From: Pseudomonadota bacterium
Lineage (GTDB): Bacteria > Myxococcota_A > Polyangia > Polyangiales > Polyangiaceae
Length of the DNA: 26,121 nt
Assembly: GCA_023431345.1 (NCBI GenBank)
Contig: JAEYWK010000133.1
Coordinates: forward strand, 1-26,121
Reading direction: 5' to 3'
The position numbers and the translations under genes are program-made. Below are positions 1 through 7,082 of the stretch, one piece after another (position 1 is the first letter of the stretch; every line of letters begins with the position of its first letter). A model generated the notes under the pieces. It was not told where the DNA came from, did no database searches, and saw nothing but the letters and a program-made list of their open reading frames with translations.

Positions 1-66
1 GGCCTGGCCCGCGCCACAAACCTGGGCCTACCAACAAACGGGCCCAACGACCCCTCACGGACCGTC

Positions 67-96
67 GGGCACGGGCACGGGCACGTTTACGGGCAC
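67..96. repeat. Short hexamer tandem repeat (GGGCAC)
   Basis: Three exact GGGCAC units are followed in phase by a degenerate GTTTAC and a fourth GGGCAC. It lies in the 130 bp beyond the stop of the PrsW-like gene, where no gene is visible. Such GC-rich hexamer runs can arise by replication slippage. No function is evident. Confidence 0.6.
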
Positions 97-130
97 GCGC
101 GAGCAATCCCAATTCAGGGACACGCCCCAG

Positions 131-1258
131 TCAACGCTCGAGCCCGATCCAAGCGCCGCCGCACGAAAGTCCGAACGCCAGCGGCGCAACCGCCAGCGCG
201 AACAGCACGCCTAGCGGCGCGACGAGCGCCAAGATCGCCACGATCGACGCCAAAGCGAGCGCCGCCGCCAGCGCCGGCTCGAGGACGCCCGTCGCCGAGC
301 TGGCGCGCGCGACGAGGTAGCCAGCGATCGGGAACGAGACGAGCAGCGCCGCTCCGAGCAGCGCCAGCGGACCCGCCGAGCTCATGTCGCTCTCGTCGGC
401 GGCCGAGAAATCTACGCCCAGGCGATGACCAAGCGCCACCGCCGCGACGAGCAAGGTAAACATCAGGCCCACGTTGACGAAGGCTCCGAGCACGACCCAG
501 CGCAGCATCAGCGGCTGATCGCGCGGGCTCAGCGCCTCCGTCACGAGGCTCAAGCGCGGCGGCTGCGGCAAGGAAAGCTTGGCCGCGGTCCGGGCGCTGG
601 GGCTCACTTCACGCAAGGCCGAGGCGGCGCCCAAGGCCATGAACGCGAGCAGCGGCACCACCGCGATCAAAAAGCCCGGCCCTCGCCCCCACACGATGTG
701 GTGATAGAGCCCGTGTAGCGCCACCGCCACGAGCCACGACGAAGCGAACCAGCCTCCGCTTCGTCCGCGCCGGGCGCCCAGCGCGTAGCCCCAAACCCCG
801 GCGAAGAACAGCTGCGCCGGCACCGAGCACAGCACGCGCAAGCTCGTGTTCACGTCGGGCGGCGACAGGACGATTCGCGAGCTGCCCAGCGCCGCCGCAA
901 AGCCTCCTGCCGCGACGACGGCGTAGCACAAGCCGAGGCGCGGCCCGTCGATGCGGCGCAGGCGATACAGCGGCCACACGACGAGTGTCTTGGCCGCTTC
1001 CTCGAGCGGGGCCGCGAGCAAAAAGCTGGCGAGCAGCGCCGACAGCATGCCCGAGGCGCGCACGTCGAACGAAAGCTCGGTGAAGCTCAGCACCGCGCGC
1101 TCCACCGCGGCCGCAACCAGCGCCGCCGCGGCGCCGAAGCCGAACGCCGTGGTGGCGAGGCGCCGCGAAGCGTGACCGAGCAAGCTCACGCGTCGAAACA
1201 CGAGGTATGCCGGCAACACGGACGCCAGCACGACCAGCAGCACCGTCAACAGCTTCAA
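131..1258 (-). CDS. PrsW-like integral membrane protein (putative intramembrane protease)
   Basis: A 375-residue polytopic membrane protein. Residues 82-100 contain APLEEAAK followed by a hydrophobic stretch, matching the EExxK motif of PrsW-family intramembrane proteases. A later membrane segment carries LHGLYHH (His182, 186, 187), the second expected histidine region. The usual middle motif with a glutamate (FxxxE/EN) is not present: the equivalent stretch reads FAAALGSS, so activity is uncertain. Residues 250-370 add three or four helices not typical of the core family. The start is TTG, overlapping the TGA stop of the upstream barrel gene by 3 of 4 bases (TTGA), which suggests translational coupling. 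It is the last gene of a three-gene minus-strand unit. PrsW proteins cleave anti-sigma factors or other membrane proteins; no target is visible here. The family call is fairly safe, the activity is not. Confidence 0.7.
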   Translation of the reverse strand: MKLLTVLLVVLASVLPAYLVFRRVSLLGHASRRLATTAFGFGAAAALVAAAVERAVLSFTELSFDVRASGMLSALLASFLLAAPLEEAAKTLVVWPLYRLRRIDGPRLGLCYAVVAAGGFAAALGSSRIVLSPPDVNTSLRVLCSVPAQLFFAGVWGYALGARRGRSGGWFASSWLVAVALHGLYHHIVWGRGPGFLIAVVPLLAFMALGAASALREVSPSARTAAKLSLPQPPRLSLVTEALSPRDQPLMLRWVVLGAFVNVGLMFTLLVAAVALGHRLGVDFSAADESDMSSAGPLALLGAALLVSFPIAGYLVARASSATGVLEPALAAALALASIVAILALVAPLGVLFALAVAPLAFGLSCGGAWIGLER

Positions 1259-2010
1259 AAGTGCATACCCAAGACCGCAGTCAAGGTCGTGCTCAAGCCG
1301 ATGCTCGAGCCGTCCTTCCCATAAACCGCCGCCTCGCTGCCGCTCGCCCCGGAGACGGCGGAGCGGGACAAGAAGAGAACGTCGGCGGTGAGGCTGCCGC
1401 CGACCGAGAACGTGTTGCTCAGGTAATAGTCCACGCCGCCGCCCAGCCGCGCGTTCACGCCCTTGACGTCAGCCTTCGATGACGCGGGCGCCTCTGCAGA
1501 GAACGAGCCGATCGCGGCGTAGCCGGCCGCGACCGTGAAGTAAGGCTCGAGGTTACCGAGCGGGATGCGCAGGCCCCCTTCGGCGTCGAGCGTCCAGAGC
1601 TGCCAGTCGCTCATCGGGCTCAGACGAAAGCGAGCCCCCACCGTGAACACCAGCAGCCGCAGGCCGACGCCCGCGCCGTAGGTGAGCCCGGTCTGCGTGG
1701 TCTTCACCAGCGCGGGGTCGACGAGATCGTTCGATTTGAGCGTCTGCAGGCCGAGGTGCTGCGCCCCAACCTCGACGTTCAGCCACACCCACTCCAAACC
1801 GCGCCCGGCGTCCTCCTCATCCGCCTTCGCCAGCTCTTTCTCCGGCGTCTGCGCGGCGGGATCGGCGGGCGGCGTCTCGTCGATCGCCTCCGGTGGGCGC
1901 AGGCCGCCTGCCTCCAAGTTGCTCGGCGGCTGCGGCGTGGGTTGCTGGGCGAGCGCCAACGACGAGATGGTAAGGAGCGCCGGGGCGGCGGCGAGCCAAG
2001 AGCACTTCAT
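1255..2010 (-). CDS. Exported outer-membrane beta-barrel protein
   Basis: 251 residues. A signal peptide covers about residues 1-21 (MKCSWLAAAPALLTISSLALA), followed by a Pro/Glu/Ala-rich linker to about residue 70. From there on, alternating hydrophobic and polar strands with Gly and aromatic residues (for example YGAGVGLRLLVFTVGARFRL and LEPYFTVAAGYA) are typical of small OmpA/OmpW-like barrels. The protein ends in Met-His-Phe; a C-terminal Phe is the usual signal for the BAM assembly machinery. The ATG overlaps the TGA of the upstream kinase gene (ATGA), and its own stop overlaps the TTG of the PrsW-like gene. A TATGCT hexamer 6 nt before the ATG could be an internal promoter. The specific function is unknown. 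Confidence 0.8.
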   Translation of the reverse strand: MKCSWLAAAPALLTISSLALAQQPTPQPPSNLEAGGLRPPEAIDETPPADPAAQTPEKELAKADEEDAGRGLEWVWLNVEVGAQHLGLQTLKSNDLVDPALVKTTQTGLTYGAGVGLRLLVFTVGARFRLSPMSDWQLWTLDAEGGLRIPLGNLEPYFTVAAGYAAIGSFSAEAPASSKADVKGVNARLGGGVDYYLSNTFSVGGSLTADVLFLSRSAVSGASGSEAAVYGKDGSSIGLSTTLTAVLGMHF

Positions 2011-3074
2011 GCGCGGAGCATACCTCGGCTCCGGCCAATTTCGATCTGCCGCTCGACGATCGCGGAAAGCACCTCGAGCTCGGGCCGCGTGCCCATGCGC
2101 GCCAACGCCCCACGCACCATCAGCAGAGTCGGCACGAAGTACCGAAGGTAGCTGGCGTCGCCCCGAGTCCGCTCGAAGAACACGAAGCGACCGGCGTCTT
2201 TCAGCTTGCGCTGGACGGTGATCACGTCTGCCTCGCGCGAGAGCGCCGCTGCGTCCGACTCGTCGAGCCCGCGCGCCGCGGCGAAGTCGGCGAGACGGGC
2301 GCCCACGAAATCGTCATCGAACGACTGATAGCTGTCACGTAGGAGCGCCACGAGGTCGTAAGCGCGCGGTCCGAGCAAGGCGTCTTGAAAATCGATCCAG
2401 GCGACTTCGCCGCTCGGCAGCGCGAGCAGATTACGACTCTGATAGTCGCGGTGCACGAAGCCACGCGGCATGGACAGCATGCTCTCGACGACAAAGGCCG
2501 TCGCGAGCGACCAAGCGGAGCGCTCCGCGCTCGAGAGCGTCTCGCCCAGCGCCTCCACTCCCCACTCGCGAAAGTGCTCGAGCTCCCACGTCAGCAGCTG
2601 GCGATCGAAACCGCGCGTGCTGACGATGCAGTCACGCGGCGGGTTCTCGAGCGCGACCTGCGCCTTCGCCAAGTCTTGCACGGCGCGGCGATACAGACTC
2701 GTCGTCGAAGTCGGCTCGCGCGCGATGCGCTCGGCCAGCGTCTCGCCCAAGTCTTCCACGAGCAAGACGCCGTGCTCGGGTAACGCGCCGTAGAGCCGCG
2801 GCACACGAATGCGCGCATTTTCCAAAAGTTCACGCATTTCGAGGAATGGCAAACGGCGCCCCGATTCGCGCGCCAGCACACGCTCGGGCGAGTCGGCGGG
2901 CAGCCACATGACGATGGCAGGAGCGCCAGCCGCCAACGTGACCCGATAGAAGCGACGCGGCGACAGGCCTCCGGTCAGCGGCTGCAGCACAGAAATAGGC
3001 TGTCCGGCGCAGCGGCTGACCAGCTCGGCCAGGTCGTCTGGTGGCGCGAGCGCGTCGCTAGCGGAGGTAGACAC
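2007..3074 (-). CDS. Phosphotransferase, AmgK-like (cell-wall sugar kinase candidate)
   Basis: 355 residues of the aminoglycoside-phosphotransferase fold. The kinase hallmarks are FVHRDYQSRNLL (catalytic Asp and Asn) and, about 20 residues later, WIDFQDALLGPRAYDLVALLRD (metal-binding Asp). The IDFQDALLGPxAYDL wording is characteristic of AmgK, the anomeric MurNAc/GlcNAc kinase of peptidoglycan recycling, more than of true aminoglycoside kinases. The usual partner MurU (nucleotidyltransferase) is not adjacent. The start is GTG, immediately preceded by GGAGGG, so the Shine-Dalgarno is closer than normal; no better in-frame start is seen within 50 codons. First gene of the unit with the barrel and PrsW-like genes. 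The fold and family are well supported; the substrate is inferred. Confidence 0.8.
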   Translation of the reverse strand: MSTSASDALAPPDDLAELVSRCAGQPISVLQPLTGGLSPRRFYRVTLAAGAPAIVMWLPADSPERVLARESGRRLPFLEMRELLENARIRVPRLYGALPEHGVLLVEDLGETLAERIAREPTSTTSLYRRAVQDLAKAQVALENPPRDCIVSTRGFDRQLLTWELEHFREWGVEALGETLSSAERSAWSLATAFVVESMLSMPRGFVHRDYQSRNLLALPSGEVAWIDFQDALLGPRAYDLVALLRDSYQSFDDDFVGARLADFAAARGLDESDAAALSREADVITVQRKLKDAGRFVFFERTRGDASYLRYFVPTLLMVRGALARMGTRPELEVLSAIVERQIEIGRSRGMLRA

Positions 3075-3103
3075 CCCTCCCGAGTACCCGCTTCACGCTG
3101 ACG

Positions 3104-3117
3104 GGCAAAATTTTGCC
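3104..3117. promoter_or_regulatory. Perfect 14-bp palindrome in a divergent promoter region
   Basis: GGCAAAATTTTGCC sits in the 66-bp gap between the divergent kinase and rsmG genes. Its AT-rich core is striking in GC-rich surroundings. A regulator binding site or AT-rich promoter element is possible. No known regulator is assigned. Confidence 0.35.
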
Positions 3118-3140
3118 GCTTGGGGCATGCTGCGGCCCCC

Positions 3141-3806
3141 ATGTCACTGACCCGACTCGGAAACGGGTGGCTGACCCGCATTGAGCGAGTTCTCCAAGCG
3201 GTCCCCGCCTCGTGCGGGCTCTCGCTGGAGCCGCCGGCAGCCGCGCGCGCAGAGCTCGTCACCTGGCTGGATTTGGTCGTGGCTTGGAGCGAGCGCGTGG
3301 ACCTCACGGCCGCGCGTGACCCCGATACGCTGGTGGACCTGCTGCTCGCGGACGCGGCGCTGCTCGCGAGCACCGACCTTTCGGGCAGCGTCATCGACGT
3401 GGGCAGCGGCGTCGGAGCCCCTGCCATTCCGCTCGCAATTTTGCGGCCGACGTTGACGCTCACCCTGGTCGAGCCGCGCGAACGGCGCGCCGCATTTTTG
3501 CGCACGTCGTGTGGAACGTTGTCGCGCCCCGACATACGACTCTTGCGCTCCCGCTCAATGGAGGTAGAAGCAGGCATTGCGGACGTCGCGCTGTCACGCG
3601 CCACGTTACCGCCGCCGCTCTGGCTCCGCGAAGGCGCGCGCCTCGCCGAGCACGCCGTTTGGGTGTTGCTCGGACAAGACGAGCCCCCGACTCTTCCTGC
3701 ATGGCATTTGGATCTCGATCTCAGCTACGACTGGCCCCTCACCGGAGGGCGACGTCGCGCCGTGCGCTTCGTACCCGAGGGCCGGGCCGCTGCCGGGGTG
3801 ACTTGA
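3141..3806 (+). CDS. rsmG: RsmG (GidB) 16S rRNA m7G527 methyltransferase
   Basis: 221 residues from the chosen ATG. The SAM-binding motif VIDVGSGVGAPAIPLAI lies at about residues 84-100, preceded by a WLDLVVAWSERVDLTAARDP segment that matches the family's W(N)xxxNLT region. It is followed by VEPRERRAAFLR, the second SAM-contact strand. The family methylates N7 of G527 in 16S rRNA. The C-terminal half (after about residue 140) is divergent and short of the usual SRA..PL..LL wording, although ALSRAT is kept. An upstream in-frame TTG would add seven residues; the ATG is preferred and has no Shine-Dalgarno, with a CATGCT hexamer 9 nt upstream. Unlike many genomes, it is not beside mnmG or parAB. 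Confidence 0.85.
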   Translation: MSLTRLGNGWLTRIERVLQAVPASCGLSLEPPAAARAELVTWLDLVVAWSERVDLTAARDPDTLVDLLLADAALLASTDLSGSVIDVGSGVGAPAIPLAILRPTLTLTLVEPRERRAAFLRTSCGTLSRPDIRLLRSRSMEVEAGIADVALSRATLPPPLWLREGARLAEHAVWVLLGQDEPPTLPAWHLDLDLSYDWPLTGGRRRAVRFVPEGRAAAGVT

Positions 3807-3949
3807 CGTCGAACCTGACGAGCCGGCCAGTATGTCGCACCGCGGCAGGCGAAACGCGCGGAAACCGGGAGGGCTCCCCGCGGAAACTTTCGCGTAATTC
3901 CGAGGTGTTATGGGCCTGTCCGCCCTGCCCCTCACGCTCGGTGGATAAA

Positions 3950-3988
3950 TCTCACCGCGTACGCGCACATACATTTCGTGCGGTGAGA
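3950..3988. other. Imperfect long hairpin
   Basis: Arms TCTCACCGC and GCGGTGAGA pair perfectly over 9 bp around a 21-nt loop that can extend with G-T pairs. GTCGAAAAA follows on the plus strand. It could terminate rsmG transcription or be part of an untranslated RNA. The loop is long for an intrinsic terminator. Confidence 0.35.
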
Positions 3989-4119
3989 CCGTCGAAAAAT
4001 GCAGCACCTGCCGGCACGACGTCGAAAGGTGAGGAAGATTCAACCAGCTCTCCCCGTACGACCCTCCAGAAGCGCGGGCAGCACCAGCCCCCGAGCTTCG
4101 ACTGAGTTTTTTGACCGAT

Positions 4120-4148
4120 TTGATCTCCGAGGCGGCACTTCTTTCTAT
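4120..4148 (+). promoter_or_regulatory. Weak sigma70-like promoter candidate for the YceI gene
   Basis: TTGATC and TTCTAT are separated by 17 bp, about 92 bp before the YceI start. Only 4 of 6 and 3 of 6 bases match consensus, so this is tentative. Confidence 0.2.
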
Positions 4149-4240
4149 GCAAGCGGGCTCGACGCAAGCTCCGTTGATGTGAATCGAGAAGCTGCCGCAA
4201 CGTCCAACCGTCCAGCCCACATTACCGAGGTAGCCGTAAG

Positions 4241-4807
4241 ATGAATCTGAAGAACCGCATCATTGCCTTCGCCGCCGCCACCGCCATCATCGTCCCGACC
4301 GCTGCGCTCGGCGCGTTCGCTGTCAAGAAGGACGGCGGCGTGAAGTCGGTCGCCACAGTCGAGGCCGTGCTGCCGACGGGCACGCTCGAATGCAAGAGCG
4401 ATGACGTAACCATCGCGGACAACGGGACCGACCTGACCGTCAACGTGGGTCTGGGCAAGCTGAAGACGGGCATCGGCATGCGCGACACCCACTTCCGCAA
4501 GCGCATGAAGGACCTGCACGCTTCGCTCACGGTCAAGACGAGCGACGTGAAGGACAAGAAGTCCGGCACCATCCCCGGCAAGCTCAAGCTGAACAAGGTC
4601 ACGCGCGACGTGCAGGTCACTTTCACCACCGAAGACAAGGGTGATCACCTCAAGGTCAAGGGCACCATCAAGGACCCGAACGCGAAGGACAAGGTGAAGG
4701 GCATCAACCACCGTGACTTCAACATCGGCGACGACTTCTGCGAAGCCGGTGTCTGCGTCAAAGACAACCTCAACATCTCTGCCGAGCTGTACGTCAAGAA
4801 AGGCTGA
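4241..4807 (+). CDS. YceI-family periplasmic protein
   Basis: 188 residues with a signal peptide at about 1-27 (MNLKNRIIAFAAATAIIVPTA and on). The rest matches the YceI lipocalin-like barrel: LTVNVGLGKLKTGIGMRDTHFRKRM corresponds to the family's conserved TGNxxRDxHL region, and GKLKLNKVTRDVQVTF to its LTIRGVTKPV strand. YceI proteins bind polyisoprenoid-like lipids in the periplasm; some are induced by base or osmotic stress. This copy is very Lys-rich and has a Cys pair near the C-terminus (DDFCEAGVCVKD), which may form a disulfide in the periplasm. GAGG lies 12-15 nt before the ATG. It stands alone, with its own terminator-like hairpin downstream. Confidence 0.85.
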   Translation: MNLKNRIIAFAAATAIIVPTAALGAFAVKKDGGVKSVATVEAVLPTGTLECKSDDVTIADNGTDLTVNVGLGKLKTGIGMRDTHFRKRMKDLHASLTVKTSDVKDKKSGTIPGKLKLNKVTRDVQVTFTTEDKGDHLKVKGTIKDPNAKDKVKGINHRDFNIGDDFCEAGVCVKDNLNISAELYVKKG

Positions 4808-4841
4808 GCGCGCCTTCGACGAGCCGCGCACGGTGTCGTCG

Positions 4842-4884
4842 CGTCACCCGTCCTGCCTCACGGCGCGGCGGGTGACGTCGTTTT
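4842..4884 (+). terminator. Intrinsic terminator-like hairpin after the YceI gene
   Basis: CGTCACCCG and CGGGTGACG form a perfect 9-bp stem around an 18-nt loop, followed by TCGTTTT. It lies 35 bp after the YceI stop codon. The loop is long, but stem and T-run are in the right place. Confidence 0.5.
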
Positions 4885-4903
4885 GTGACAGAGCGCTCCG
4901 CTC

Positions 4904-4984
4904 GCGAGCAGCCGTCTGCCGCGACGAGCCGTCTGGCGACGGGCCGTCTGCCGCGAGCAGCCGTCTGCCGCGACGAGCCGTCTG
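4904..4984. repeat. Short GC-rich direct repeats (two 32-bp copies)
   Basis: Two identical 32-bp copies start at 4904 and 4953 (49 bp apart). Inside them GCCGTCTG occurs five times, at 4911, 4928, 4943, 4960 and 4977, with periods of 17, 15, 17 and 17 bp. The array lies between the YceI terminator and the heme-barrel gene. Confidence 0.75.
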
Positions 4985-5048
4985 CCTCCGCGAGCAACAG
5001 CCGGAAGAGGAGCGGCGGTGGGACGCGTCGGATCGGCCATTTGCGAAG

Positions 5049-5077
5049 TTGACGCGGGGCCATCCGCGCGGCAAAAG
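5049..5077 (+). promoter_or_regulatory. Promoter candidate for the heme-barrel operon
   Basis: TTGACG (5049-5054) and AAAAGT (5073-5078) are 18 bp apart, ending about 9 bp before the ATG at 5087. The -35 is good and the -10 weak (3 of 6). Confidence 0.3.
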
Positions 5078-5086
5078 TGTCGCCCC

Positions 5087-6553
5087 ATGCTGAGTCCGAG
5101 ACGCGGCGCACTGCCCGCGAGCTTCGAGGTTGGTGCGCCGAAGTGGCGCTTGGCGCTCCTGTTGCTGGTCCCTCTCGTCGCGCTTTTCGTCCCGCGCGAG
5201 GCGCAAGCCTACACGTGGATGATCAAGCACGGCTATCAAGGTTGCAACGCCTGCCACACGGATCCGTCAGGCGGCGAGCTGCTCACGGCCTATGGGCGCA
5301 TGCAGTCCGAAGCCGTGGTCAGCATGCCCTGGGGCTCGTCGGAAGAGTCTGCGAGTTTGCGGACGCCGCGACTGGCGCGGAGCCCGCTGAGCTTGGCCGC
5401 GCGCGCCAAGCTCGCCGACAAGGACGGCAACGCGGAAGAGAATGTCGACCTAGAGGATGACGCGGCGGCCGCAACCGACGGCGAAGGCACCGAGGGAGAA
5501 GCCGAAGGCTCGGAAGCGAGCACCGAGTCGGCCGCGCCCGAGGAAGAGGGCTATCCCGACGGACTCGGTCCCATCACCCCGTTCCTGTTCCGGCTCTGGG
5601 AGCCGCCAGACTGGCTGACGCTCGGCGGCAGCTATCGGCACATGAACATCATCACTCCGCAGGGTGAAGAGAAGTTTCGCACCTTCCCGATGATGATGGA
5701 CGTCTACGGGCAGCTGCAGTTCGGCAGCTTCAAGGCCGGCGGCAGCCTGGGCGGCGCCCGCGTCGCAGCCGGCTCTCCCTACGCGCGACCGGCGCAGATC
5801 ACGACCAACCAGGGCAAAGACTGGAACCTGATCTCGCGCACGCACTACGTGGGCTACGACATCACCGATTCGCTGTCGGTCCGCGCGGGCCGGCTCAACT
5901 TGCCGTTTGGCGTGCGCATACCCGAGCACACGATGTGGGTGCGTCAAGCGACGCGCACCGATCGTGAGTCCGGCCAGCAGCACGGCGTCGCCCTCCACTA
6001 CTTCGCGGAGAGCTTCCGCTTCGAGCTGATGGGCATCGCCGGAAACTACCAGCTCAATCCGGATCAGTTCCGCGAGCGCGGCTACGTGGGCTACTTCGAG
6101 TACTACCTCAACCCCAAGGCGCTGCTGGGCGTAAGCTCCCTCGTCACCGTCGCGAAGAACGATCGCTTCGTGCTCGACGGCCAGTCGATGACGCGCATGG
6201 CGCACGGCGCGATCTTTCGCGCGGCGATGAGCGAGAGCACGGTGTTCCTGGCCGAGGTCGACGCGTTGACTCGCTCGCGCTTCGAGCCAGGCTACGTCGC
6301 CTTCGCGCAACTCGATTGGGAGCCGACGCAGGGCCTACACTTCATGGTCACCGGCGAAATGCTCGACAACGGGCACTCGAAGGCGACCGGCGAGCAGCAG
6401 CAGCCTCGCATCGCAGGAGCCGGAAAGCCGAAGGTCGGTGGCTGGCTATCGGCGGCCTGGTGGTTCTTGCCCCACTTCGACGTGCGTCTCGACGCCATCA
6501 AACGGACGGGCGAAGACGTCTACATCCTCGCTCAACTGCACGCCTACCTCTGA
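5087..6553 (+). CDS. Outer-membrane beta-barrel with N-terminal c-type heme motif
   Basis: 488 residues from the ATG at 5087; longer in-frame starts would put an unlikely tail before the signal peptide. A hydrophobic signal segment (residues 20-36) ends near EAQA|YTW at residue 41. Mature residues 42-71 contain CNACH (Cys53, Cys56, His57) and then TDPSGGELLTAYGR, a covalent heme c site. An acidic low-complexity linker (about 105-157, rich in Asp/Glu/Ala) leads to a barrel of about 320 residues (170-488) with alternating aromatic-rich strands such as FRLWEPPDWLTLGGSYRH and VGYFEYYLN, ending in LHAYL. The plain reading is a mono-heme domain on the periplasmic side of a porin-like barrel. It is followed at 13 and 6 bp by two small heme-motif genes, so the three are probably co-transcribed. 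Electron transfer through the outer membrane is inferred, not shown. Confidence 0.75.
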   Translation: MLSPRRGALPASFEVGAPKWRLALLLLVPLVALFVPREAQAYTWMIKHGYQGCNACHTDPSGGELLTAYGRMQSEAVVSMPWGSSEESASLRTPRLARSPLSLAARAKLADKDGNAEENVDLEDDAAAATDGEGTEGEAEGSEASTESAAPEEEGYPDGLGPITPFLFRLWEPPDWLTLGGSYRHMNIITPQGEEKFRTFPMMMDVYGQLQFGSFKAGGSLGGARVAAGSPYARPAQITTNQGKDWNLISRTHYVGYDITDSLSVRAGRLNLPFGVRIPEHTMWVRQATRTDRESGQQHGVALHYFAESFRFELMGIAGNYQLNPDQFRERGYVGYFEYYLNPKALLGVSSLVTVAKNDRFVLDGQSMTRMAHGAIFRAAMSESTVFLAEVDALTRSRFEPGYVAFAQLDWEPTQGLHFMVTGEMLDNGHSKATGEQQQPRIAGAGKPKVGGWLSAAWWFLPHFDVRLDAIKRTGEDVYILAQLHAYL

Positions 6554-6566
6554 CTTCGAGTACCCG

Positions 6567-7076
6567 ATGCGCGCTTCAGTCCTCCTCACCTTCGCGCTCC
6601 CGTTAGCCGTGCTCGGCGCCTCCGGTCCGGCGCTGGCGTCCGCGACCTTCCCCGAGGTCGTGGCCAGCAAAATCCCGAGCTTGGGCTGCGTCCCGCAGTG
6701 CACCCTCTGTCATCAAACCAACCCCGGCATGATCCCCGCCGCTAAGCCCTTCGCGCTCAGTCTCAAGGGGGTGAGCCCGATAGCGCCGCTGCAGACGGAG
6801 ATGCTCGCTACGGCGCTCGACAAGCTCAAGGTGGCGACGCCGCCGCCGGACACCGACGCTGACGGCGTCGGCGACTACGCCGAGCTCGCGGCCGGTACCG
6901 ACCCGAACCTGGCGGACCCCGCCGCCACCCTGTGCGGCGTCGCGCCCACGTACGGCTGCGGCGCCACCATCGCCGCCAAGCCGCAGACGAAATCCGGCGC
7001 CGATACGACCGCGACGCTGGCCTCGGCGTTCACGCTGCTCGCGGGGCTTTTCCTACTGCGTCGTCGCCGGCCGTAG
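6567..7076 (+). CDS. Small exported protein with CxxxCxxCH motif, Ca-binding-like repeat and MYXO-CTERM-like tail
   Basis: 169 residues from the ATG at 6567, 13 bp after the barrel gene; an upstream in-frame start would overlap the barrel and spoil the signal peptide. Signal peptide at about 1-25. Residues 41-53 read CVPQCTLCHQTNP: a CxxCH heme c motif with an extra Cys four residues ahead. Residues 95-114 (DTDADGVGDYAELAAGTDPN) look like a calcium-binding thrombospondin type 3 repeat. The end has a CG-x6-YGCGA motif (Cys123, Cys131), a linker, a short helix (about 150-164) and RRRRP. Such Cys-helix-Arg tails serve in Myxococcota for processing and surface attachment; the fit to MYXO-CTERM is approximate. 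It is paralogous to the next gene. Function unknown; a small redox carrier anchored near the barrel is plausible. Confidence 0.7.
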   Translation: MRASVLLTFALPLAVLGASGPALASATFPEVVASKIPSLGCVPQCTLCHQTNPGMIPAAKPFALSLKGVSPIAPLQTEMLATALDKLKVATPPPDTDADGVGDYAELAAGTDPNLADPAATLCGVAPTYGCGATIAAKPQTKSGADTTATLASAFTLLAGLFLLRRRRP

Positions 7077-7082
7077 GCATCC

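Larger units (their letters stand above)
3807..4240. other. 434-bp gap without a credible gene
   Basis: Open frames here are short, of poor composition, and start without ribosome sites. The stretch holds the hairpin at 3950-3988 and a weak promoter-like pair before the YceI gene. A T-run at about 4107-4112 gives it a locally AT-richer patch. A small RNA or long leader is possible, but nothing specific supports either. Confidence 0.5.

Noticed and set aside
2007..3074. Aminoglycoside resistance kinase
   Set aside because: The fold is shared, but the IDFQDALLGPRAYDL wording fits AmgK-like cell-wall sugar kinases instead.
3999..4244. Small plus-strand frame before the YceI gene
   Set aside because: No ribosome site, Arg/Ser-rich shadow-like composition, and it overlaps the YceI start.
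4904..4984. CRISPR-like array
   Set aside because: The repeated word is 8 bp with 7-9 bp between copies, far shorter than CRISPR units, and no cas genes are present.
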